A stretch of 64,000 nucleotides of DNA from Pedobacter psychroterrae. Lineage in GTDB: Bacteria > Bacteroidota > Bacteroidia > Sphingobacteriales > Sphingobacteriaceae. The notes beneath the pieces were generated by a model that was not told where the DNA came from, did not search any database, and was given only the letters and a program-made list of their open reading frames with translations. The number at the start of each line of letters is the position of its first letter. Position 1 is the first letter of the stretch. The translations under genes were made by a program, and so were the position numbers. The stretch covers positions 372,001 to 436,000 of the forward strand of contig NZ_SJSL01000002.1 of NCBI RefSeq assembly GCF_004331695.1, read 5' to 3'. Of this stretch, positions 1-9,545 are shown piece after piece.

Positions 1-2
1 TT

Positions 3-503
3 GGCTGTGAGTATGTAATCATTGGACATTCAGAAAGACGCCAGTATTTTGCAGAAAGCGATGAGCTTTTGGCAGAGAAAACTGTGATCGCATTGCAAAA
101 TGGTTTGGTGCCAATTTTCTGCATAGGAGAAACCCTGGATGAAAGAAACAATGGCAGTTATTTTGACGTGCTCAAATCTCAGTTGGAGAATGGGGTTTTT
201 GGATTAAGTACGGAAGATTTCTCTAAAATTGTGATCGCATATGAGCCTGTTTGGGCTATCGGAACAGGACTGACTGCTTCATCAGATCAGGCACAGGAAG
301 TACATGCTTTTATCCGCAAAGAGATCGCAGCTAAATATGATGCATCTACAGCGGAGGCGACAACCATTTTATATGGAGGAAGCTGCAATCCTAAAAATGC
401 AGCTGAGCTATTTGCCCAGCCTGACATTGATGGTGGTTTAATAGGTGGTGCTTCATTAAAATCAAGAGATTTTACAGACATCGTTAAAACTTTCAATTCT
501 TAA
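3..503 (+). CDS. tpiA: Triosephosphate isomerase, C-terminal part
   Basis: The gene is cut by the left edge; the reading frame is open from base 3. TpiA interconverts dihydroxyacetone phosphate and glyceraldehyde 3-phosphate in glycolysis and gluconeogenesis in the cytoplasm. Visible family motifs are GHSERR near the start, the catalytic-glutamate segment [11 protein letters not shown], and the C-terminal phosphate-binding YGGS and GGLIGGASL segments. About two thirds of a normal 250-residue enzyme is present. The stop codon overlaps the prmA start by one base (TAATG), so the two are probably translationally coupled. Identification is secure; only the true start is missing. Confidence 0.97.
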   Translation, partial: GCEYVIIGHSERRQYFAESDELLAEKTVIALQNGLVPIFCIGETLDERNNGSYFDVLKSQLENGVFGLSTEDFSKIVIAYEPVWAIGTGLTASSDQAQEVHAFIRKEIAAKYDASTAEATTILYGGSCNPKNAAELFAQPDIDGGLIGGASLKSRDFTDIVKTFNS

Positions 504-1342
504 TGCAATATATCCAGGTCACATTCAGCCTTGGCAATGCTGCAGATTATCATAAGGATCTGTTGATAGACGAACTGGCAGGTATAGGCTATAACACATT
601 TGAGGATACAACGGATGGTTTTGCTGCATTCATCGAACTTGCAGATTATCATGAATCGGACCTTGCGGAGATTACTGACCGCTACAATGACGAGATGGCA
701 TGCAGCTATACAGTGACGGAGATTGCTGCAGAAAACTGGAATGAAGAGTGGGAAAAAAACTTTGAACCGCTGATTATAGATGATCAGTGTTATGTAAGGG
801 CTACATTTCATCAGCCTCAGCCACAATTCAAATATGAGATCGTTATTGATCCGAAGATGGCTTTTGGTACCGGGCACCATCAGACCACAACGATGATGAT
901 GCAATATATCTTATCTGCAGACGTTAGTGGCAAATTGATATTGGATATGGGTTGTGGTACCGGAATCCTGGCTATTTTGGCTTCCAAAGCCGGAGCAGGA
1001 ACACTGATAGCCATTGACAATGATGATATATGCTATCAAAGTACCCTGGAAAATGCTGCTTTGAATAATATCGGCAATCTCACTGCTACCTGCGGGGGCA
1101 AAGAGGCAATCCCTCATTTAGACTTTGATATAATATTAGCTAATATAAACCGCAATATCTTGCTGGATCAGATTGTAGATTATGCCAAGATATTAAAGGC
1201 TGGAGGGAGTATTTTTTTTAGTGGGTTTTATGAATCTCCTGATCTTGACATGATCAAATCAGCCTGTAAGCCTTTTGGGATAAATTATACAGACCATAAG
1301 AAGATTGATGATTGGGTTGCTGCCCGGTTTGTCAGGGAATAA
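503..1342 (+). CDS. prmA: Ribosomal protein L11 methyltransferase
   Basis: PrmA trimethylates ribosomal protein L11 using S-adenosylmethionine. The 279-residue length is normal for Bacteroidota members, which have a short N-terminal L11-binding domain followed by a class I methyltransferase fold. The SAM-binding motif I reads LDMGCGTGILAI, the segment FGTGHHQTT precedes it, and ILANINRNIL is the PrmA version of motif IV. It starts within the tpiA stop codon, so it is the second gene of a tpiA-prmA unit. No anomalies seen. Confidence 0.95.
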   Translation: MQYIQVTFSLGNAADYHKDLLIDELAGIGYNTFEDTTDGFAAFIELADYHESDLAEITDRYNDEMACSYTVTEIAAENWNEEWEKNFEPLIIDDQCYVRATFHQPQPQFKYEIVIDPKMAFGTGHHQTTTMMMQYILSADVSGKLILDMGCGTGILAILASKAGAGTLIAIDNDDICYQSTLENAALNNIGNLTATCGGKEAIPHLDFDIILANINRNILLDQIVDYAKILKAGGSIFFSGFYESPDLDMIKSACKPFGINYTDHKKIDDWVAARFVRE

Positions 1343-1410
1343 TGAAAAGAAGGGTAGCGCACAATTAAGAATCAGGATTAAATAGCTTAAATCAATAAAT
1401 ATATTAATAA

Positions 1411-2769
1411 ATGCGTATACATTTTATTGCAATAGGAGGTAGTGCTATGCATAATCTGGCAATAGCTTTACATAAAAAGGGCTACCAGGTCACTGGTTCG
1501 GATGATGTTATTTTTGAGCCTTCAGGAAGCAGGCTTGAAAAACATGGTATTTTGCCAAAACAAATGGGCTGGGATGCTGCTAATATCACTCCCGACCTGG
1601 ATGCAGTAATATTGGGGATGCATGCGCTTAAAGATAATCCGGAACTGTTGAAGGCCCAGCAGCTCGGACTGAAAATATACTCTTATCCTGAATATATTTA
1701 TGAGCAGACCAAAGACAAATTACGGGTTGTGATTGGTGGAAGTCACGGTAAGACTACCATTACTTCTATGATATTGCACGTCCTTAATTATTATAATAGG
1801 GATTTTGATTATCTGGTAGGTGCGCAGTTAGCGGGTTTTGATACAATGGTCAAGGTGACGGATTCAGCTCCGGTGATCATTATAGAAGGTGATGAATATC
1901 TGGCATCTCCAATAGACAGAAGGCCAAAGTTTCATTTATATAAAGCAAATATTGCAGTCATCAGCGGTATAGCCTGGGATCATATCAATGTTTTCCCTAC
2001 CTATCAGGAATATGTAAAACAGTTTGAGATTTTTATAGAAACAGTTCAACCTGAAGGATGTTTAATATATTGCAGCGCCGATCAGGACTTGTGCCAAATT
2101 GTTCAGGATACTGACAATTCTGTAGTAAAAATAGGTTATGAAATTCCGGATCATGTGGTGAAGGACGGTGTAACCTATTTGTTACCCGGTGATATCCCCC
2201 TGAGGATATTTGGTGATCATAACCTAATGAACCTCAATGCGGCTAAGCTTGTTTGTGCGCAATTGGGTATTGATAGCCAGGAATTTAATGAGGCTATCGC
2301 TTCATTTACAGGAGCTTCGAAGAGATTGGAACTGCTAAGCAGTATAAATAAAACCAATGTTTATAAAGATTTTGCCCATTCCCCTTCAAAATTAAAGGCC
2401 ACAATTGAGGCAGTAAAGCTCCAATTTGAGGAAAGAAAACTAGTGGCATGTATAGAGTTACATACATTTAGCAGCTTGAATAAAGCATTCCTTTCTCAAT
2501 ATGCCAATACTATGACAAATGCAGATGTGGCAATTGTTTACATCGATGAAGAGACTTTTAAGCATAAAAAATTGGAGCCATTTACAATAATAGATGTTCA
2601 AACGGCATTTAATGATAGTAGAATAAAGTTTTTTAATAATTTTTCCCTATTGGAAAGTTACCTGTCAGGCATTAATTTTTACAATACGAATTTATTGTTG
2701 ATGAGTTCGGGTAACTTTGGAGGACTTGATCTTGTTAAATTGGCACGCGAGTTGAATACAATAACTTAA
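1411..2769 (+). CDS. mpl: UDP-N-acetylmuramate:L-alanyl-gamma-D-glutamyl-meso-diaminopimelate ligase (Mur ligase family)
   Basis: Mpl reattaches recycled murein tripeptide to UDP-N-acetylmuramate in cell-wall recycling. The 452-residue protein has the Mur N-terminal Rossmann segment (IHFIAIGGSAMHNLA), the ATP-binding P-loop GSHGKTTITSM near residue 110, the central acidic EGDEY motif and a C-terminal ligand-binding domain. The early IGGSAM motif and overall length fit Mpl better than MurC, and it is not inside a division/cell-wall cluster, which also favours Mpl. A MurC-like paralogue cannot be excluded without alignment. It follows prmA with a 68-base gap. Confidence 0.88.
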   Translation: MRIHFIAIGGSAMHNLAIALHKKGYQVTGSDDVIFEPSGSRLEKHGILPKQMGWDAANITPDLDAVILGMHALKDNPELLKAQQLGLKIYSYPEYIYEQTKDKLRVVIGGSHGKTTITSMILHVLNYYNRDFDYLVGAQLAGFDTMVKVTDSAPVIIIEGDEYLASPIDRRPKFHLYKANIAVISGIAWDHINVFPTYQEYVKQFEIFIETVQPEGCLIYCSADQDLCQIVQDTDNSVVKIGYEIPDHVVKDGVTYLLPGDIPLRIFGDHNLMNLNAAKLVCAQLGIDSQEFNEAIASFTGASKRLELLSSINKTNVYKDFAHSPSKLKATIEAVKLQFEERKLVACIELHTFSSLNKAFLSQYANTMTNADVAIVYIDEETFKHKKLEPFTIIDVQTAFNDSRIKFFNNFSLLESYLSGINFYNTNLLLMSSGNFGGLDLVKLARELNTIT

Positions 2770-2803
2770 AAGAACAATAAAGTAATACACATAAATTTAA
2801 AAC

Positions 2804-3133
2804 ATGAACGTAATAGGTAAAAACATTAGACAGTTGCGCCAAAAGAACGGATGGAGTCAAGGCGAGGTGGCTAAACGTCTGAGTATTTCTATCCCTGCAT
2901 TTTCAAAAATCGAAACAGGAATAACTGATATTAATATTTCAAGGTTAGCACAAATTGCAAATTTATTTGAAGTCTCTACTATGGACATTATATCAAAGGA
3001 AGGTGAAAACCCACAGTCGGTTAATTTTGAGGAAATAAACAACTTAAAGGATAAACTTTCTCAAAGAGAAGAGGAGATTATCAAACTTCAGAAGAAGGTA
3101 ATTGATCTTTATGAAGAGATAAGAGGAAAATAA
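2804..3133 (+). CDS. Small XRE-family helix-turn-helix regulator with coiled-coil tail
   Basis: A 109-residue cytoplasmic protein. Residues about 3-60 form a Cro/C1-type HTH_3 domain (IGKNIRQLRQKNGWSQGEVA, then a recognition helix around SIPAFSKIETG). Residues about 75-105 are rich in heptad-like E, K, L and I and probably form a coiled coil for dimerisation. Similar short XRE proteins are common in Sphingobacteriaceae; the target is unknown. It is 34 bases after mpl and on the same strand, so it may be cotranscribed. Confidence 0.85.
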   Translation: MNVIGKNIRQLRQKNGWSQGEVAKRLSISIPAFSKIETGITDINISRLAQIANLFEVSTMDIISKEGENPQSVNFEEINNLKDKLSQREEEIIKLQKKVIDLYEEIRGK

Positions 3134-3137
3134 TTTA

Positions 3138-4256
3138 TCAGATAGTTTTACGCATAGTCAGGTGCCGCTTCCCAAAAGTGGCACCTGTTGCTTGATGGAT
3201 AGCCAGCATTTTGTCGTTAAAGTCACCTACCCATGAAAGCTCAAGCTCATCATATTGATTTAGTGGAAGAACATATTCTTTAAGTTTGATAAAGAGTGCA
3301 GATTCCAGCCCGTGTTTCTGATAAGCTTTCTTGGTGCCCATTACTACCGCCCGCATCCTGTTTACCCCTACCCAGCGCTTATATAAGAATATAAGTTTCT
3401 GCAACAGACCTAATTTGCCGTTAAATTCTTTTATCATTTGATTGGCGTCGGGAATGATCACAACAAAAGAAGCCGGTTCGCCATTTATATAGGCAAACCA
3501 TATGAGTCTTTCATCCATTATGGTTTCCATTTTTTTAAATGATTCCTCTAATGTCTCTTTCTTGATCGGTACGAAGTTTTCGAAATTTTGCCAGGCATCG
3601 TTGTAGATCTCCATTAGGTCATTCACATATTTTGCTGCGTTCTTTTTGGAGAAATGTTCAAATGTATACCCAGGTTTATTTGCTACCCAGTTGGCTATTT
3701 TGGTGAATCTGTCTGGAAAAGGCTTTCTTACCGCAAGAAAATTGGTGATTTGTTCGTATTCTGTTTCAAACCCATATGCTTTAAAAAAATCATAATAGTA
3801 AGGTGGATGATAATTCATTCCATAAGATGGAGGCGTAAAGCCTTCTACCAAAAGTCCCCAGAAGGAATCAGTCTCACCAAAGTTAATAGGTCCGTTCATC
3901 GCTTTCATCCCTTGATCCAGGAGCCATGATCTGGCTGTATCAAATAACTTAAAGGCGGCTTCTTTGTCGTTAATACATTCAAAGAATCCAAATCCACCGG
4001 TAGGCTCATCGTACTGCCAGGCCTTTTTTTCGTTGATAAAGGCTGCAACTCTACCTATGGTAAGATTATTGTCGTCTTTTAGGATCCATCTTACACACTT
4101 ACCATGCTCAAAGAAAGGATTTTTTTTTGGATCAAAGGTGGCTTCTACATCTTTGTCTGGCGGACAAATCCAATTCTTGTCATCTTTATAAATAAAACGG
4201 GCAACTGCTAGAAATTCGTTTTTGGTTTGCTTGTCAGATACAGGTATTATAAGCAT
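3138..4256 (-). CDS. GNAT-like acyltransferase of unknown substrate
   Basis: A 372-residue cytoplasmic protein of a Bacteroidota-type family usually left as hypothetical or GNAT-like. It contains Trp/Tyr-rich segments (PINFGETDSFWGLLVEG, NYHPPYYYDFF) and a C-terminal half resembling an acetyltransferase fold with a final ELSWVGDFN segment, but no textbook acetyl-CoA loop that I can point to. The start at 4256 was chosen over the longer 4286 start because the longer one lies inside a terminator hairpin; AAAGGA just upstream of 4256 is a reasonable ribosome-binding site. It converges on the XRE gene with only 4 bases between stop codons. Confidence 0.7.
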   Translation of the reverse strand: MLIIPVSDKQTKNEFLAVARFIYKDDKNWICPPDKDVEATFDPKKNPFFEHGKCVRWILKDDNNLTIGRVAAFINEKKAWQYDEPTGGFGFFECINDKEAAFKLFDTARSWLLDQGMKAMNGPINFGETDSFWGLLVEGFTPPSYGMNYHPPYYYDFFKAYGFETEYEQITNFLAVRKPFPDRFTKIANWVANKPGYTFEHFSKKNAAKYVNDLMEIYNDAWQNFENFVPIKKETLEESFKKMETIMDERLIWFAYINGEPASFVVIIPDANQMIKEFNGKLGLLQKLIFLYKRWVGVNRMRAVVMGTKKAYQKHGLESALFIKLKEYVLPLNQYDELELSWVGDFNDKMLAIHQATGATFGKRHLTMRKTI

Positions 4257-4281
4257 GTTTCCTTTTGTATATAAAATAAAA

Positions 4282-4300
4282 AGCATCCCAAAAGGATGCT
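4282..4300 (-). terminator. Rho-independent terminator of the acidic mini-protein gene
   Basis: A perfect 7-bp inverted repeat AGCATCC / GGATGCT with a 5-base loop, followed on the minus strand by a T-rich tract (4270-4281). It sits 27 bases past the stop of the gene at 4328-4519. Confidence 0.8.
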
Positions 4301-4327
4301 CCTATATATAAAATATATTTTCAATTA

Positions 4328-4519
4328 TTAATAATCGTCATCATCATCATCAGATCCATAACTATCGAAAGAATCAAGATCATCTAATGGCATATCGAAG
4401 TCATCATCGTCATCATCAAATTTTTTTTTACTAGTGCTGGTCTCTTCATTTGAGTCTTCCATCTCTGCATCCTGGTCAACTAACGGACTTTTCTTAATTG
4501 GTTTCTTTGGAGTTTTCAT
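4328..4519 (-). CDS. Small highly acidic protein
   Basis: A 63-residue protein with a basic lysine/proline-rich N-terminus (MKTPKKPIKKSP), an acidic middle, and two aspartate runs flanking FDMPLDDLDSFDSY. It has no signal peptide or membrane segment and is probably largely disordered. A dedicated terminator follows and the segment is compositionally coherent, so I believe it is a real gene. Similar Asp-rich mini-proteins seem frequent in Sphingobacteriaceae (from memory). Function is unknown; metal or basic-protein binding would be guesses. Confidence 0.7.
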   Translation of the reverse strand: MKTPKKPIKKSPLVDQDAEMEDSNEETSTSKKKFDDDDDDFDMPLDDLDSFDSYGSDDDDDDY

Positions 4520-4716
4520 TACAAAAATTAATTTCCTAATGGTTTTTTATTACAAGATAAATTTACAAAAAATCTTTTACTGTTATGAAGCTTGCGTAAA
4601 ACTTATTTTCACAAGCATTTCATTACTTCAAAAATAATATAAAAAACACTTTTTGGAAGAGATTATTTGAAAAAAATGCCAACTACTATGCGTAATGGAA
4701 GAAGTTGAGCAAAAAA

Positions 4717-4743
4717 AATGGTAAAGCTTTGAACTTTACCATT
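4717..4743 (-). terminator. Bidirectional-type terminator hairpin
   Basis: A 10-bp perfect inverted repeat (AATGGTAAAG at 4717-4726, CTTTACCATT at 4734-4743) with a 7-base loop, an A-run on one side and a T-run on the other. It lies about 190 bases beyond the stop of the sensor kinase gene and is its likely terminator. The rest of 4520-4930 is AT-rich and I see no further gene in it. Confidence 0.6.
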
Positions 4744-4930
4744 TTTTAACACACAAATGAAACCTGAATTGAGATATAGTTTTAGGTTAGGTAAAATATC
4801 TTTGATCAATTCTATAAGAACGCTTTTTACAAACTCTGTTTGTTTTAATATCTATAACAAGTTTAATGCAAATTACAGAACGATTTTTTATTAATTAGTG
4901 AGTGGTATAAATAATTGAGTAAACGGTATT

Positions 4931-7882
4931 TTAATGCTTTAAAGGTATAGCGATTGATACAAATGTACCGGATGCACCGTTTTGTTTTATCTTCATCTGT
5001 ATAGGATTTACTTCTACCTGGTTCAATAGGTTAATGCGTTCTCTCGTCAGGTCCATGCCTTTACTAAAATGGTGAACTTTCTTATTTTTCATGGAGTTGT
5101 CTATTCCTATCCCATCATCAATGATCTGGATGAGTAAATGATTTTTATCTCCCAGATCTATGTGGATATCAATTTTTCCGCCTTCATCTTTTGGCATTAT
5201 TCCATGCCATATGGCATTTTCTATATAGGGCTGCAATAACATGGATGGAAGCATTGTTTCTTCCCTGTCTATCGCCTTGTTTACACGGATAATATAATTA
5301 AACTTCTCTCCAAATCGTTTCTTCTCCAAACTCAGATACAATTCCAGATATTCAAGTTCCTCCTCTAGTGAAATAAAGCTTTTGGTACAGATTTCAAGAT
5401 TCTTTCTGATCAGCCTGGCAAATCCAGTTAATATTTTGTTGGCCGATGTGGTATCCTTTGTATTAATATAATGCTGTATGGAATTCATTACATTGAAAAC
5501 GAAATGAGGATTCATCATCGCCTGCAAGGCGCGTTGCTCCAGCATCAGGATTTTGTTTTTGAGCAGCAGTTGTTCCTGTTCTTTATTTTTCTGCCGTTTT
5601 GTGACGATAACTGCCACTTTGTAAAAAGTAATCCCGGCAATTATAAAGATAGTTACCAGAAACCAGCCGGTCTGCCAGAAATGCTTTTCAAGAATAAAAT
5701 TTACTTTGGCAGGATAGCTCCAGGCACTATTGTTGGACTTAGCACTTATCTCGAAAGCATAATGGTCCGGTTCAAGCGAAGAAAATTCCAGCATTCTGTT
5801 CTTGGTTTCGGTCCAGGGCCTGTCTGCTTTTAATCTGTACCTGTATACAATATTCTTGTTTTGGAAATCAATGGCACTGTAATAAAATGAGATGTTGTTG
5901 TTTGAAGGATCAAGTGTATGGTTTATTTCATTCAGCCCTAGTTTGACTTTATTGTTTATAATCGAAGATATAAATACCTTAGGTGCTTCGCTGGCAGTTT
6001 TTGTTTTAACAACGGGAAAATAGATCAGCCCGTTATTGGTGGCGAAGTAAGCATAAGCTGAATCTATGTAAAGGTCGTTTACATCATCTTTTAATAAGGC
6101 ATTGGTGTATTCAAATGTCTCTACAGCAGCTGCTTTTCCGTTCAATGAAACTTTATTGATGCCATTATTTGTGACCACCCATACATTGTTGTCCTTAACA
6201 TATAGTTTTTTACAAATATTATCAGCCAGGCCGTCTCTTTGGGTGATTACCTTGACGACCTTCTGGTCTTTAATGTATACCAAACCAAACCCATCGGTAG
6301 CCAGTATGATCGTACCATCATTTTGTTCAGTGATGTCATTGATCCTTCTAGTTAGCAGCGGGCTTTTCTCATAAAATCGATGCAAGACACCTTTGGAAAG
6401 TTTGGATAGTCCATTGATATTTGAAAACCAGAGGTTTTGATCTTTATCATAAAATGCACAGTAAGCCCTGTCGTTAAAAAAGTCAGTCCCTACTTTGAAA
6501 AACAGCGAATTAAAGCCAAAATTATTCACCCTGTCGGGTATAATCACTACTCCGGAAGATAATGCGAGAGAGAGGTTTTTGTCTTTTGATATGCTGAAAC
6601 TCTTAATTACAAACATCGAATTATTTGCTTCCCTGAGATATTCAATACGTTTTTTAGCACTGTAAATATCGCTGACCCTGCCCAGGCCATAGTCTGAAGC
6701 AAAATATACAGACTGGTTTGTCTGATCAAAATTTAATTGCTTAATGATGTTATACTTGCTATGATCAGGCAATGAAATATGGGCAACAGAGAAATCATTT
6801 GGGCTGAGAATGTCAATCTTCGCGTCATTAAATCCAAGCCAGAACCTGTTTTTACCATCTTTGATAACACTCTTCACCACATCGCTGCTTAATCCATTAT
6901 TGGTGTTTATAATATAGAGACGCTCATTTTTTTGAGGCAGCATATATATGCCGTTATTGGTGGTAAACCACATGTTGTTTTTGGCATCTTTGATTACCTG
7001 GCTGGAAGATATGTTGCTCAGGTATTTATCGGTTTTACCATTACTTTGGATGTGGTATATTCCGGCTCCGTTACTGATCCACAATTCTTTATCTTTATCC
7101 AGATGAAAATATCCAAGGTCATTGTTCAATAAAGACGAATTTATTTTCAGATCTAAATACTCTTGTTCTCCGTCTTTTATATTTAGCCCCCTGTTGTCAA
7201 TGAACGCCATTGTGTTATCGGGCAAATTCAATGCAGTTTTGTATGAAATAGGTAATGTGTTATGTGGTATTATGGTAAAGGCTTTTTCGTCAAATATCCT
7301 TACACACCGGTTGCTGAATGCCCAGATCTGTTTATACCGGTCTTCGTGAACAAATGTATTGATGAATTTCTTGTCCTCATTTGCAGAAATGTATTTCATA
7401 ATGGTTTGTCCATTCCACATTACCAATACATTTTTGTTTGTTCCCAGCCATATACGACCTTTGCTGTCTTCAAAAAATGAGACGATTACTGCATTGAACT
7501 TTAAAAGTTTAAGTAGCTTATCGTTGGTTTCATTGTAGATCTTACCATTGTAAAAATAACTAAGTTGGCCGTTAAGCGCCAAAAACCATATTCTTCCTTT
7601 TTTATCCTCTTTAAGCTGCAGGATTTGGTTGTCAGGAAGTCCGTCATCTACAGAAAAATTCTCGAATATTTTTCCGTCAAACCTGCTTACACCTGCATCA
7701 GTAGCTACCCAGATATATCCTTTGGTATCCTGCATGGTATAAAAGCAATTATTGCTGGGAAGACCATCTTTGGTGCTAAAGTGCTGAAGATAGGTGCTTT
7801 GAGAATATCCGAAAAAGCAAATGGTTGATAAAAAGAGTATAATTATAAACCTGCCTATAAAATATTGTCCGTTATTTATCAC
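4931..7882 (-). CDS. Hybrid-type extracellular beta-propeller sensor with LytS-like histidine kinase
   Basis: A roughly 980-residue membrane sensor. After a signal peptide (hydrophobic FIIILFLSTICFFGYSQS) comes a long periplasmic region of Reg_prop repeats (recurring D-x-x-G-x-x-W-x-x-T/S-x-x-G units such as DTKGYIWVATDAGVSRFD), then a Y_Y_Y-type domain, one membrane helix (WFLVTIFIIAGITFYKVAVIV), a coiled coil and a His_kinase domain with phospho-acceptor motif MNPHFVFNVMNS. The ATPase region shows LLQPYIENAIWHG and DDGIGI. I chose the GTG at 7882 because it gives a clean signal peptide and overlaps the response regulator stop; the ATG at 7957 would add 25 non-signal residues. Substrate is unknown; such sensors often detect polysaccharide breakdown products. 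Confidence 0.9.
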   Translation of the reverse strand: MINNGQYFIGRFIIILFLSTICFFGYSQSTYLQHFSTKDGLPSNNCFYTMQDTKGYIWVATDAGVSRFDGKIFENFSVDDGLPDNQILQLKEDKKGRIWFLALNGQLSYFYNGKIYNETNDKLLKLLKFNAVIVSFFEDSKGRIWLGTNKNVLVMWNGQTIMKYISANEDKKFINTFVHEDRYKQIWAFSNRCVRIFDEKAFTIIPHNTLPISYKTALNLPDNTMAFIDNRGLNIKDGEQEYLDLKINSSLLNNDLGYFHLDKDKELWISNGAGIYHIQSNGKTDKYLSNISSSQVIKDAKNNMWFTTNNGIYMLPQKNERLYIINTNNGLSSDVVKSVIKDGKNRFWLGFNDAKIDILSPNDFSVAHISLPDHSKYNIIKQLNFDQTNQSVYFASDYGLGRVSDIYSAKKRIEYLREANNSMFVIKSFSISKDKNLSLALSSGVVIIPDRVNNFGFNSLFFKVGTDFFNDRAYCAFYDKDQNLWFSNINGLSKLSKGVLHRFYEKSPLLTRRINDITEQNDGTIILATDGFGLVYIKDQKVVKVITQRDGLADNICKKLYVKDNNVWVVTNNGINKVSLNGKAAAVETFEYTNALLKDDVNDLYIDSAYAYFATNNGLIYFPVVKTKTASEAPKVFISSIINNKVKLGLNEINHTLDPSNNNISFYYSAIDFQNKNIVYRYRLKADRPWTETKNRMLEFSSLEPDHYAFEISAKSNNSAWSYPAKVNFILEKHFWQTGWFLVTIFIIAGITFYKVAVIVTKRQKNKEQEQLLLKNKILMLEQRALQAMMNPHFVFNVMNSIQHYINTKDTTSANKILTGFARLIRKNLEICTKSFISLEEELEYLELYLSLEKKRFGEKFNYIIRVNKAIDREETMLPSMLLQPYIENAIWHGIMPKDEGGKIDIHIDLGDKNHLLIQIIDDGIGIDNSMKNKKVHHFSKGMDLTRERINLLNQVEVNPIQMKIKQNGASGTFVSIAIPLKH

Positions 7883-8651
7883 TGTCAAAACTGGTATATA
7901 ATTTAATTCTTTCTGCAAAATCACTTGCACGCCTTCGTGATACAGCAATTTTATCACCGTTCTTTAAAATTACCTCCAGCCCGTTTTTAGAATTATATTC
8001 CCTTAGATAATTCAGGTTTACAATACTTGATTTATGAATTCGTACAAACTGATGATCGGGTAATATTTCTTCATACTCCTTAAGTACTTTGGAAACCGTT
8101 ATTTTTTCATTATTGGCCAGATAGAAAATAGAATAATTGCTGTCAGCTTCAATATGGATAATGTCGTCAATATTTATCAAGCTGTATCCCTGTCCGTTGG
8201 GTAAACTGATTTTACGGATCTCATTTCTTTCTGAAAGGTTGGCGGCCAGGTTGTGTAAACTCTCCACTCTGCTAAATTCATTTTTGCTCCGTTCAATGTA
8301 TTTGGAAGCTTTAGTTACCGCCTCTTTAAGTTCATCTATATCAATAGGCTTTAATAAATAATCCAGCGCATTGGCTTTAATGGCCTTTAAAGCATACTGA
8401 TCATAAGCAGTGGTGAAAATAACATGAGATTTACTTTGTGCTGCCTGTGGGATTAGTTCAAATCCATTCTCTCCCGGCATGGCAATGTCGAGAAAGATCA
8501 GGTCTACGGAATGTTGTTGAAGAAGTGTTCTGGCTTCAGAAACCGACTTTGCAATACCTGAGATATTGATATTCTCACAGTTTTCCTGTAGTAAAAAATA
8601 CAATGAAGAACGGGCAAACTCTTCATCGTCTACAATAATAGCATTCAGCAC
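7872..8651 (-). CDS. LytTR-family response regulator
   Basis: A 259-residue two-component regulator. The N-terminal receiver has the acidic pair VDDEE, the phospho-acceptor Asp in LIFLDIAMPG, and the Lys in YLLKPID. The C-terminal LytTR DNA-binding domain spans about residues 150-250 (IHIEADSNYSIFYL, FVRIHKSSIVNLNYL). Its 3' end overlaps the kinase gene by 11 bases, making the pair a translationally coupled RR-HK operon. Target genes cannot be deduced; the divergent ferritin-like genes are candidates by position only. Confidence 0.95.
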   Translation of the reverse strand: MLNAIIVDDEEFARSSLYFLLQENCENINISGIAKSVSEARTLLQQHSVDLIFLDIAMPGENGFELIPQAAQSKSHVIFTTAYDQYALKAIKANALDYLLKPIDIDELKEAVTKASKYIERSKNEFSRVESLHNLAANLSERNEIRKISLPNGQGYSLINIDDIIHIEADSNYSIFYLANNEKITVSKVLKEYEEILPDHQFVRIHKSSIVNLNYLREYNSKNGLEVILKNGDKIAVSRRRASDFAERIKLYTSFDSDK

Positions 8652-8817
8652 ATCGATTGGTTTTATATAGTGAATTTATCAAAAAATAAATTATTTAATA
8701 ATATTTCTTCGAAACTACAAATCCAAATCCATTTTTCCATCGTAAGTGTCATTATAAAGCAATATGAAGCTGTTCTTAAAGCAGTCTAATAAAATTTTAA
8801 AAGCAAATTCTAAAACT

Positions 8818-9534
8818 ATGAAACAATTACTTGAAAAAAATGAGAAAGAAATACTGCTAGAGGACCGCAGTATACTTACCTCTCCATTACAACGTCGTTC
8901 CTTTCTGCAATTTGCAGGGGTAAGTGTAGCAGGCATAGCCTTAGTTGCAGCCGGATGTAAAAAAGACAAAAACGACACCCCGATCCAAACGGGTGTAACA
9001 CTTGATTTTAAAGATGATTTTGGTGTATTGAACTATGCATATGCGCTGGAACAACTAGAGGCAGCATTTTACATCAAAGTTGCATCTGCTCCGCCTTCAG
9101 CTTTTACCCCTGCTGAAAAGGCATATTTTCAGGACATTCAGTTTCATGAAATTGCTCATAGGGAATATTTAAAAAAGGCGCTTGGTACGGCTGCGGTTGG
9201 TAGTTTGGAAGTAGATTTTTCAAGTATCAATTTTGCAGATAAAGCAAGTGTATTGGGTGCAGCAAAAGCATTTGAAGATCTGGGCGTAGCTGCTTACAAC
9301 GGCGCAGGAAAACGTCTTACCACTCCGGCGTATTTATTGGCGGCCGGTAAGATTGTTTCGGTTGAGGCGCGTCATGCTGCTTACATCCGCGATTTAATCA
9401 CTCCAGGCAGTTTTGCTGCAAACGATGTGATAGACGCTAATGGATTGGACAAGGCATTTACCCCAACTCAAGTCCTTGCAGCAGCAGGTATGTATATCAA
9501 AACCAAAATTAACGTAGTTGGTCTAACAGCTTAA
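8818..9534 (+). CDS. Exported ferritin-like domain protein (Tat-type lipoprotein)
   Basis: A 238-residue protein with a twin-arginine-like N-terminus (QRRSFLQFAG), a hydrophobic stretch and a lipobox ending AAGCKK, so it probably sits on the outer face of a membrane. The mature part is a four-helix ferritin-like domain with carboxylate/His pairs in LNYAYALEQLEAAFY, FHEIAHREYL and SVEARHAAYIRDL. The start at 8818 is preferred to 8764 because it places the RR motif at a normal distance. It forms a pair with the next gene (11-base gap). Iron or oxygen-species handling is plausible from the family; the real substrate is unknown. Confidence 0.88.
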   Translation: MKQLLEKNEKEILLEDRSILTSPLQRRSFLQFAGVSVAGIALVAAGCKKDKNDTPIQTGVTLDFKDDFGVLNYAYALEQLEAAFYIKVASAPPSAFTPAEKAYFQDIQFHEIAHREYLKKALGTAAVGSLEVDFSSINFADKASVLGAAKAFEDLGVAAYNGAGKRLTTPAYLLAAGKIVSVEARHAAYIRDLITPGSFAANDVIDANGLDKAFTPTQVLAAAGMYIKTKINVVGLTA

Positions 9535-9545
9535 AACTAGAAATT

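Noticed and set aside
500..904. Antisense ORF over prmA, and many similar opposite-strand ORFs across the window
   Set aside because: They lie wholly inside well-supported genes and show no family motifs; treated as shadows.
4256..4286. Longer start of the acyltransferase-like gene at 4286
   Set aside because: The extra codons lie inside a clear terminator hairpin of the upstream gene; the 4256 ATG has a better ribosome-binding site.
4434..4637. Plus-strand ORF over the acidic mini-protein
   Set aside because: It is antisense to the acidic gene and its tail is AT-rich non-coding sequence.
7882..7957. Longer start of the sensor kinase at 7957
   Set aside because: The extra 25 residues precede the signal peptide, and overlap with the regulator gene would be 86 bases; the GTG at 7882 gives a proper signal peptide.
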